NCBI GenBank assembly: GCA_003130815.1
Contig: QFDA01000002.1
Coordinates: 62,001 to 126,000 of the forward strand
Source: Bacteroidetes bacterium SCGC AAA795-G10
GTDB lineage: Bacteria; Bacteroidota; Bacteroidia; Flavobacteriales; Flavobacteriaceae
DNA: 64,000 nucleotides
Direction of reading: 5' to 3'
Made by a program: the position numbers and the translations under genes. The notes below the pieces were generated by a model. That model ran no database searches. It had not been told where the DNA came from and saw only the letters and a program-made list of their open reading frames with translations. Below, piece after piece: positions 1 through 6,466 of the stretch; position 1 is the first letter of the stretch; every line of letters starts with the position of its first letter.

Positions 1-751
1 TCTGATAACCTAAGTCCCAAAGAATAGTTGTTCCTGGACTCAATAGATTTGTTTTTCTTAACGAATGAGGGTAAAAACTAGGAGTGCCTCCTGTAATAAT
101 TTGTGGTAACGTTCCAGTTTTATTTTTTATTTGTGCCACTAATTGTTCAACTTTTTTAAAATCCAAATTACATTGGTTTAATCTTTTACTTAAGGATGAA
201 TTTCGAATATGACCATCATACACGTGGAGACCATCAAATTTTAGGTTTTGATCATCAAATAATTCTAAACAAAGATCTAACGCCCTATCAGGAATAATTC
301 CTGTTCTATTCATTCCATTATTTATGTCTAACCATAAATTCATCTTAATACCACCAGCTTTTGATAGATTTGAAAACAATTTTAAAGAATCAATATTGTC
401 CACAAGTGTAGAGAACTTAATTTTCGGATATTCTTTTTGAAGATTCAAAAATCGAATTGCTTTTTCCTTTGTAGGTTGCATTGCCAGTAATATATGCTTA
501 ACCTTACAAGAAATTAGCATTTCTAATTCTCCAAAAGTTGCACATTTAAATTCTTTTATACCATAATCCATTTGAAGTTTAACAACTGAGGGCATTTTGT
601 AAGTTTTAACATGGGGAATCAACCGATTTACGTCACCAGAAATAGAAATCATAGATTTAATGTTATGCTCTATTCTTTCAGGATAAATAATTAATCCAGG
701 GGTTAAAATTTTACTTTCATCATTAACCTTAAACCACTTATTTATTGACAT
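1..751 (-). CDS. D-threonine aldolase / D-serine dehydratase-like PLP enzyme (partial, C-terminus outside window)
   Basis: The frame is open from an ATG at 751 to the window edge, giving about 250 N-terminal residues. The N-terminus reads as a fold-type III PLP enzyme (alanine racemase N-terminal barrel): TPGLIIYPERIEHNI is followed by PHVKTYK, whose lysine (about residue 49) matches the PLP-binding lysine of D-threonine aldolases and of DSD1-type D-serine dehydratases. Known members cleave D-threo-3-hydroxy amino acids to glycine plus aldehyde, or dehydrate D-serine. The metal-binding C-terminal domain lies outside the window, so I cannot choose between them. It is the third gene of a minus-strand set after a GntP permease and a Rid-family protein, with only 5 nt to the latter, which supports a D-hydroxy amino acid catabolic role. 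It is not a shadow frame: length and motifs are convincing. Confidence 0.8.
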   Translation of the reverse strand, partial: MSINKWFKVNDESKILTPGLIIYPERIEHNIKSMISISGDVNRLIPHVKTYKMPSVVKLQMDYGIKEFKCATFGELEMLISCKVKHILLAMQPTKEKAIRFLNLQKEYPKIKFSTLVDNIDSLKLFSNLSKAGGIKMNLWLDINNGMNRTGIIPDRALDLCLELFDDQNLKFDGLHVYDGHIRNSSLSKRLNQCNLDFKKVEQLVAQIKNKTGTLPQIITGGTPSFYPHSLRKTNLLSPGTTILWDLGYQ

Positions 752-756
752 CTATA

Positions 757-1221
757 TTATTCGATTAAAAAAGCAGCTTCAACCTCAACTGGTATATTAT
801 TTGGAAGATTCATACCAACAGCACTTCTTACACCAATTCCATTTTTTTCTCCAAAAACTTCTGAAAAAAGTTCACTAAATCCATTTATAACAAAAGGATG
901 ATGTTTAAAATCTGGAGTTGCATTTACCATTCCTAATACTTTTATAACACGCTTAATCTTTAAGGATTCTGAAGTGTGTGTTATAATGGTGGAAAGCATT
1001 GTTAGGCCAACCTGTCTAGCAGCAACTTTCCCTTCATCTTTATTCAGCTCAGATCCTACCTTTCCATACATAAGACTCCCGTCGGATAAAACAGGTCCTT
1101 GACCAGAAACATATAAATGATTTTCAACTATTAAAATTGGTCGGTATACACCCGAGGGTTCGGGTGCGGGAGGTAAATCAAGACTCATAGCTTTGATTCG
1201 ATCTTTTAAATGTATACTCAT
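757..1221 (-). CDS. Rid family (YjgF/YER057c/UK114) protein
   Basis: A 154-residue protein of the Rid superfamily. RidA hydrolyses reactive enamines/imines such as 2-aminoacrylate released by PLP-dependent serine/threonine dehydratases. The N-terminal LPPAPEPSGVYRP and LYVSGQGP segments and the final VEVEAAFLIE strand are typical of the longer Rid subgroup (about 150 residues rather than the 128 of E. coli RidA). Arg132 in GIGVRSAVG sits where the catalytic arginine of RidA lies, so deaminase activity is plausible. It is cytoplasmic, with no signal peptide. It sits 1 nt after gntP and 5 nt before the D-threonine aldolase-like gene, so all three are probably co-transcribed. The family call is solid; the exact substrate is inference from the neighbours. 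Confidence 0.88.
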   Translation of the reverse strand: MSIHLKDRIKAMSLDLPPAPEPSGVYRPILIVENHLYVSGQGPVLSDGSLMYGKVGSELNKDEGKVAARQVGLTMLSTIITHTSESLKIKRVIKVLGMVNATPDFKHHPFVINGFSELFSEVFGEKNGIGVRSAVGMNLPNNIPVEVEAAFLIE

Positions 1222-1222
1222 T

Positions 1223-2539
1223 TTATATTAGTTGGTTTAAAATTAAAACTCCAATAAGTCCTGAAATTCCTATGCTTGTTTCCATAATTGTCCAAGTGGA
1301 AAGTGTTTCTTTTACGGTTAAATTAAAATATTCCTTAAATAACCAAAACCCACTGTCATTAACATGGGATAACATAAGGCTTCCCGATCCAATAGATAAT
1401 ACCATTAATTCAGGACTCACATTTGTATTTTGAACTAAAGGTAAGACTATTCCAGCAGTTGTAAGGCCTGCAACTGTTGCAGAACCGACAGAAAAACGAA
1501 TAAGTGTTGCAATTATCCAGCCTATTAATAAAGGAGACATTGAAGATATTTCAAGTATTCCACCAATATAATCACTAACCCCACTGTCAATTAAAATTTG
1601 CTTTAGGGCACCAGCACCTGATATAACTAAAAGAACCATTGTAATTCCTGATACTGCATCTGCATAGGTTTTCATTATTTGATTCATTGTTTTACCTCTT
1701 GAAATACCTAACGAGTATGTTCCTAAAAGAAGCGTTAATAGTAGAGCAATAACTGGATTTCCAATAAAGTTAATACACTTTGATAAAATACTCTCCTCTT
1801 GAATTAAAAGTGAGATCAAAGTAGAAAAACCAATCAATAATACTGGCAATAAAGCTGTGGATAGACTATTAAATAAGCTGGGGAGTTCGTCTTGCTTAAA
1901 TACTCTTGTGGTCATAAACTCTTTAAGGGGCTTTGCTTCTACTTTAGGTAAGAAATGAGTTAATAAAGGTCCTGAAATTAAAATTGCAGGTATAGAAAGC
2001 AAGACACCGTAGATAAGAGTTTTTCCAATATCAGCTTCAAACATTACTGATAATGCTGAAGGGGCAGGGTGTGGTGGTAAAAATCCGTGAGTGACCGATA
2101 ATGATGCTAGCATAGGTAATCCTACTCCAATCAATGAAAGACCAGTTGTTTTTGCTACAGTAAAAACTAAGGGAACTAAAATTACAAAACCGACTGAGTA
2201 AAACATTGTGATTCCAACTATGAAACCAGTTAACATTACTGCTACTTTAGTATAATTAACTCCAAAAATTTTAATTAAACCGTTAGTTATTTGTTGAGCC
2301 GCACCACTTTCAGCAACAAGTTTTCCTAACATAACTCCAAATCCTAAAATCATAACAAGGAATCCTAATGTATTTCCAATACCATTTTCTATGGAATCAA
2401 CTATATCATTTAAATGCATTCCTTGGGCTATTCCAATTCCTATTGCTACCAATATAAAAGAAATAAATCCGTTAAATTTAAAAAGGGTTATTAGGAGAAA
2501 TAAAAATAAAATTCCAAAAAAAACAATTGCTAAAGGCAT
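1223..2539 (-). CDS. GntP family permease (gluconate / D-serine type)
   Basis: A 438-residue polytopic membrane protein with about 12 hydrophobic segments. The motif HGFLPPHPAP at residues 151-160 is a signature of the GntP family, a set of proton symporters for gluconate and related sugar acids that also includes the D-serine permease DsdX. The length matches E. coli GntT and DsdX. It is the first gene of a minus-strand operon with a Rid protein and a D-threonine aldolase/D-serine dehydratase-like enzyme. No gluconate kinase or sugar acid dehydratase is visible nearby. I therefore favour a D-hydroxy amino acid over gluconate as substrate, but sequence alone cannot settle this. A strong terminator at 2588-2607 isolates it from the upstream gene. 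Confidence 0.88.
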   Translation of the reverse strand: MPLAIVFFGILFLFLLITLFKFNGFISFILVAIGIGIAQGMHLNDIVDSIENGIGNTLGFLVMILGFGVMLGKLVAESGAAQQITNGLIKIFGVNYTKVAVMLTGFIVGITMFYSVGFVILVPLVFTVAKTTGLSLIGVGLPMLASLSVTHGFLPPHPAPSALSVMFEADIGKTLIYGVLLSIPAILISGPLLTHFLPKVEAKPLKEFMTTRVFKQDELPSLFNSLSTALLPVLLIGFSTLISLLIQEESILSKCINFIGNPVIALLLTLLLGTYSLGISRGKTMNQIMKTYADAVSGITMVLLVISGAGALKQILIDSGVSDYIGGILEISSMSPLLIGWIIATLIRFSVGSATVAGLTTAGIVLPLVQNTNVSPELMVLSIGSGSLMLSHVNDSGFWLFKEYFNLTVKETLSTWTIMETSIGISGLIGVLILNQLI

Positions 2540-2587
2540 ATTTATAATTTCAAATTACTTGATTTTTAGATGCAAATATCCAAAAAA

Positions 2588-2607
2588 AACCCTCCTTTTG
2601 GAGGGTT
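2588..2607 (-). terminator. Rho-independent terminator after the first small secreted protein gene
   Basis: Perfect 8-bp stem (AACCCTCC / GGAGGGTT) with a 4-nt loop. On the minus strand it is followed by a run of T residues, and it lies 17 nt beyond the stop codon at 2625. It separates the secreted-protein gene from the gntP operon. The stem sequence is identical to that of the terminator at 5662-5683. Confidence 0.9.
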
Positions 2608-2624
2608 CTCTGTTTTATAAAATT

Positions 2625-3311
2625 TTACCACGTTTTTATGTTTGACATGGTTGCACTACCAAGAAAATTTGAATATTTTGACGTCGCTTTTTGAAATTTT
2701 AAAAATGCTTGTTGTTGTGATTGAGTTTTTGGGCCCCAACTCAAAGCAGCTCCATAATTTTCATGAGTTGTAAATACATAATGAGATTCACCTTTGCTAC
2801 TTGTCCCATGTGTAAACTGACCAAGTGATAAATAACCTAATTGAGGAAATGATTTAATTAAATCAGTAAACTCATTTCCAAAGGCAGCTGGATCCTCTAC
2901 CCTCCATCTCCAAATTTGAGCTATTGGTTGACTTGCTTTATCAACATTCATTCTCATTATAGTTGCTCCTGCACTAATTGATGTTATTTCTGAGTGCCTT
3001 AACATATTCGAATTGTATAATAGATATTTATCTCCGCTTCTTATCTCTCGAAGCTTTGCTAAACCTTCTACTGAACCTGAAAATGTTAAAAAATGGGTTG
3101 CTTGAATATCGTCCGCTTTAAAATTTACTGCATAAAGTGTTATATATACTCCTTCAGGTTTATCAATCTTGCCATAAAATCCATCTATGAGATCTAAAAC
3201 TTGACCACCACTACCCGGTTTTACCTTTAAAGCTACTTGTTCAAATACGATGTTTTGAGCAAGAATTAAATTGGATGCTACGAAGAGCATTAAAAAAAGT
3301 ATTTTTTTCAT
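2625..3311 (-). CDS. Small secreted protein, paralogue of the gene at 5704-6396
   Basis: A protein of 228 residues when started at the ATG at 3311; the frame extends upstream, but MKKILFLMLFVASNLILAQ is a clear signal peptide with predicted cleavage before Gln, so I chose this start. The mature part is probably a periplasmic or secreted alpha/beta protein, possibly with a dimeric alpha/beta-barrel (ABM/NIPSNAP-like) fold, but this is a guess from pattern and I recognise no named family. It shares length, signal peptide style and C-terminal layout (a stretch around IWRWRV/DPAAF, then an alternating hydrophobic end) with the protein encoded at 5704-6396, on the other side of the DUF5916 gene. 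It has its own terminator and is divergent from the DUF5916 gene at 3407. Confidence 0.75.
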   Translation of the reverse strand: MKKILFLMLFVASNLILAQNIVFEQVALKVKPGSGGQVLDLIDGFYGKIDKPEGVYITLYAVNFKADDIQATHFLTFSGSVEGLAKLREIRSGDKYLLYNSNMLRHSEITSISAGATIMRMNVDKASQPIAQIWRWRVEDPAAFGNEFTDLIKSFPQLGYLSLGQFTHGTSSKGESHYVFTTHENYGAALSWGPKTQSQQQAFLKFQKATSKYSNFLGSATMSNIKTW

Positions 3312-3406
3312 ATTTAGTTGGTTTATAATTATTTGTTCACCTAAATTATGAAAAATGAACAAGACTTGATTTTTATTCGATAACTTGCGCTGTTTTGCCT
3401 TAAAAA

Positions 3407-5635
3407 TTGTTTCACAGAATTCACATACTATCTATAATTCTATTAAGTAATTATAATTACTCTCAAGAAAAATTTATTCCAAATAAAATCGACGAGGGTC
3501 AAATTACAATAGATGGGATTATATCTGAAAAAGAATGGAAAAATGCTATTTTTGTTGACCTTGATTACGAAGTAAATCCAGGAAATAATATTGTCCCGAA
3601 AGAAAAAACCAAGGCATATATTTTGTACTCTGATACACATCTATATATTGGTTTTTATGCATATGCAAAGCCTAGTGAAATTCGAGCATCAGTTAGATCT
3701 AGAGATGACTTAGGGATGATTAGTGATGATATTGTTTGGATTGCTTTTGATACTTATGGAGATAGCAGGAATAATTATATTCTGGTGTCGAACCCCTTTG
3801 GTAGTCAATTAGATGCAAGAGCAATTAATGCTCTTACTGATGAAGATAGGTATGATATAAATTTTAATGTAGATCATGAAACAAGTGGGACGATTGTATC
3901 TGATGGCTACCAAGTTGAATTTAAAATACCCTTCGCATCTTTACCTTTCCCCAATGGAAACAATCAAGAGTGGAATTTTAATTTTAGAAGAAATACTTTT
4001 AGAGAGGGAATACCAATAGAGCTTAGAAGCCAACCCTATGATAGAACTGCTCCATGTCAAATATGTCAAACTACCGATAAGCTTTTATTAACTGATATTA
4101 AAATTGAAAAAAGAGTTGAGTTTTTACCTTACCTCGCGGGAAATATTACAGGTAGTAAATCCAATTTATTTGATGAAATCAAATATCAAAAACTACAACC
4201 TAACTTCGGACTAGGTTTTAATGTCGATTTGAATAAGAACAGTTCTCTTGAGGTGACTTTGAATCCTGATTTTTCTCAAGTAGAGGCCGATGTCACGCAA
4301 ATTGATGTAAATTCTGCGGTTGCCTTAGAATATCCCGAAAGAAGACCTTATTTTAATCGTGGTACTGATATCGTTCAATACGTAAGTGGTGCATTTTATT
4401 CAAGATCAATAAATAACCCATTGATATCAACAAAACTAATTAGTCAGGGAAAAAAAGAACGTTTATTTTTTCTTACTGCACTTGATCAAAATTCAATTTA
4501 TCAAATTGCAGGTGAAGATCGATCTTATTTGGGTGAAGGAGAAGAATCTTTTGTCAATGTTTTAAGATATCAACGTCTTCTTAGTAAAAATACACGCCTT
4601 GGTTTTTTATCTACAAACAGATATTATAAAAATGGAGGCTATGGGAATTTATTTGGTACAGACGGTTGGTTTTTATTATCAAAAAACTTGAGGTTTACTT
4701 ATGAAGTATTTCTCAATTTAAACAAAGAGCCTGTTGCAGACTGGATAAAGTCTGAAGATAATATTTTCGGAAGATCAGTAGTATTGGATAATCAAAATTT
4801 TAATGGTAAATCTCTTTACTTTCAGCTATATCGAAATACTGAAAAATGGAGATCTTATTTGACTTATAGAGACTTTTCACCAAATTTCCAAGCAGATGTT
4901 GGGTTTGTTGTAAAAAATAATAGAAGATGGGCCACACTTTATCATACTTATCAAGTATTCCCAAATAAACCAGCTTTACAATTTTTAAGTTTTGGAACTA
5001 AAGCAGATATAGTTTACACATACGAAGACTACTTAAAAACAATTAGTGTAGATGCAATTTTAAGTGTAAAAACTTTATTCAATACTGAAATAACTTATAC
5101 CCTAGACTTTGATGCTTTTAAAAACTTTCTTGGTCGAGATTATAGAAACTTAGAAAGTAACCGATTTGTAATTAGAAGTAGCCCTAGTGAATCTCTTTCA
5201 CTTAATTTAAACTTAACCGTAGGTAGAGATTTGGCTTATAATGAAGCTATCCCAGAAAAAGGAAAAGAATTAACTTTCAACTTTATTCCATTGATACAAT
5301 TAAGTAATAAATTGAGAATTTCACCTTCAATTAGATATGCAAGGTTAAAATATTTGGACAGTGATAATTTTTATTACAATGGATCTATCTCAAGATTTTC
5401 CATCCGATATCAGTTTAATAATTTTTTTAATATTAGAATAATTTCTGAGTATAATACATTTTCTGAAAGATTTTTTATTCAGCCATTAATTCAATGGAAT
5501 CCAAATCCATCAACTGTTTTTTATATAGGTGGGAATCAAAACTCATTAAGTGAATTTAATGATGAAATGTATTCACTTTTTAGAGTAGACCAAACTCAAT
5601 TGTTTTTAAAATTTCAATACTTGTTAGGTATTTAA
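3407..5635 (+). CDS. DUF5916 protein with CBM9-like N-terminal domain (first copy)
   Basis: A 742-residue exported protein. After a signal peptide ending NYNYS before Gln, residues about 25-210 form a carbohydrate-binding-module-9-like domain (starting ITIDGIISEKEWKNA). The rest is a DUF5916 domain rich in alternating strands with a C-terminal aromatic residue, as expected for an outer-membrane beta-barrel. DUF5916 proteins are common in Bacteroidetes and their substrate is not established. The start is a TTG at 3407; no in-frame ATG lies before the signal peptide core. The neighbours are the two related small secreted proteins, one on each side. A second, diverged DUF5916 gene is at 10731-12935. 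The assignment to the family is firm, the barrel topology is inference. Confidence 0.85.
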   Translation: MFHRIHILSIILLSNYNYSQEKFIPNKIDEGQITIDGIISEKEWKNAIFVDLDYEVNPGNNIVPKEKTKAYILYSDTHLYIGFYAYAKPSEIRASVRSRDDLGMISDDIVWIAFDTYGDSRNNYILVSNPFGSQLDARAINALTDEDRYDINFNVDHETSGTIVSDGYQVEFKIPFASLPFPNGNNQEWNFNFRRNTFREGIPIELRSQPYDRTAPCQICQTTDKLLLTDIKIEKRVEFLPYLAGNITGSKSNLFDEIKYQKLQPNFGLGFNVDLNKNSSLEVTLNPDFSQVEADVTQIDVNSAVALEYPERRPYFNRGTDIVQYVSGAFYSRSINNPLISTKLISQGKKERLFFLTALDQNSIYQIAGEDRSYLGEGEESFVNVLRYQRLLSKNTRLGFLSTNRYYKNGGYGNLFGTDGWFLLSKNLRFTYEVFLNLNKEPVADWIKSEDNIFGRSVVLDNQNFNGKSLYFQLYRNTEKWRSYLTYRDFSPNFQADVGFVVKNNRRWATLYHTYQVFPNKPALQFLSFGTKADIVYTYEDYLKTISVDAILSVKTLFNTEITYTLDFDAFKNFLGRDYRNLESNRFVIRSSPSESLSLNLNLTVGRDLAYNEAIPEKGKELTFNFIPLIQLSNKLRISPSIRYARLKYLDSDNFYYNGSISRFSIRYQFNNFFNIRIISEYNTFSERFFIQPLIQWNPNPSTVFYIGGNQNSLSEFNDEMYSLFRVDQTQLFLKFQYLLGI

Positions 5636-5661
5636 AAAGATGAAAATGAATATTAACAAAA

Positions 5662-5683
5662 AACCCTCCAAAGGTGGAGGGTT
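5662..5683 (-). terminator. Rho-independent terminator after the second small secreted protein gene
   Basis: Perfect 8-bp stem AACCCTCC / GGAGGGTT with a 6-nt loop. The T-run lies on the minus strand, so it terminates the gene ending at 5704; on the plus strand it may also stop the DUF5916 transcript that ends at 5635. The stem is identical to the terminator at 2588-2607. Confidence 0.88.
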
Positions 5684-5703
5684 AATAAAAAGTTTTGGTA
5701 ATA

Positions 5704-6396
5704 TTAAAAATCAGCTACCCTAACAAGCATTGTAGTATTTACTACTTTTCTTATGCCGGCGACTTTCTTTGCAAATTCAGCAAATGCTGGGTCAGAATAC
5801 ATCTTCTTTGTATTTGAAAGTGCAGTTTTTATATCAGGAGATCCAATCCATGCAAAATGAGAAAAATCAGCGTTTTTACCAATTATTGGCATAGCTAAAC
5901 CATATGAATTTTCTTCATACCCTAGTTTTTTTGCAATTTTCTGAGAAAAACTTTTAAACTCTTTAAGATACATTGAAGGATTTGAAACGTCCATTTGATA
6001 AATCATAAAAACATTATCCTCAGCCCAATCTTCGCCATTGTACCAAATAGGCATGTTTAGAGATTGAGATACATCAACTGAATAGTCTGCAAGCTTTCCC
6101 TCAAAAAGTAATTGCGCCAGTAAAGATTGTCCATAGCTCATAAATGCGGCTTCAAAAGCAGCTTCATTAGGAAAACAGAATTGAAATGAATGAGTCGATT
6201 CAATAGTACCATTAGGGAGGTAGGCGAAAAGAGATTTTGTTGCCTGCATATTTTTTGCCCACTCAGTATTCATCGCTGCTGTAAGTGCTGATACGACCAT
6301 TTCAGGTTCTTCAGCTTTAATATCAAAAAATAAACAGTATTGTGCATTTATTGATATAGTTGAAAATGTTAGTATACTAAAAAATAATTTTTTCAT
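5704..6396 (-). CDS. Small secreted protein, paralogue of the gene at 2625-3311
   Basis: A protein of 230 residues from the ATG at 6396. The upstream extension of the frame is rejected because MKKLFFSILTFSTISINAQ is a good signal peptide with Gln after the predicted cleavage site. The product is probably periplasmic or secreted. It resembles the protein at 2625-3311 in size and general layout but is clearly diverged: the N-terminal half contains FDIKAEEPEMVVSAL and the C-terminal half ends TTMLVRVADF. I recognise no named family; an ABM/NIPSNAP-like dimeric alpha/beta fold is possible. It ends in its own terminator and stands between the DUF5916 gene (convergent) and the BNR-repeat gene upstream. 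Confidence 0.72.
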   Translation of the reverse strand: MKKLFFSILTFSTISINAQYCLFFDIKAEEPEMVVSALTAAMNTEWAKNMQATKSLFAYLPNGTIESTHSFQFCFPNEAAFEAAFMSYGQSLLAQLLFEGKLADYSVDVSQSLNMPIWYNGEDWAEDNVFMIYQMDVSNPSMYLKEFKSFSQKIAKKLGYEENSYGLAMPIIGKNADFSHFAWIGSPDIKTALSNTKKMYSDPAFAEFAKKVAGIRKVVNTTMLVRVADF

Positions 6397-6466
6397 TTTA
6401 AAAATATTTATGGTTAAATTCAAAAAAACAATGTACAAATAAAATTGATAAAGAATGTTTTGTATA

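Noticed and set aside
2391-2645. Plus-strand 84-codon frame across the gntP start and terminator
   Set aside because: Overlaps gntP antisense and runs through a clear terminator; no coding support.
3333-3362. Inverted repeat TTGTTCA / TGAACAA with 16-nt spacer between the first secreted protein gene and DUF5916
   Set aside because: Arms of only 7 bp with an AT-rich spacer; not distinguishable from chance without comparative data.
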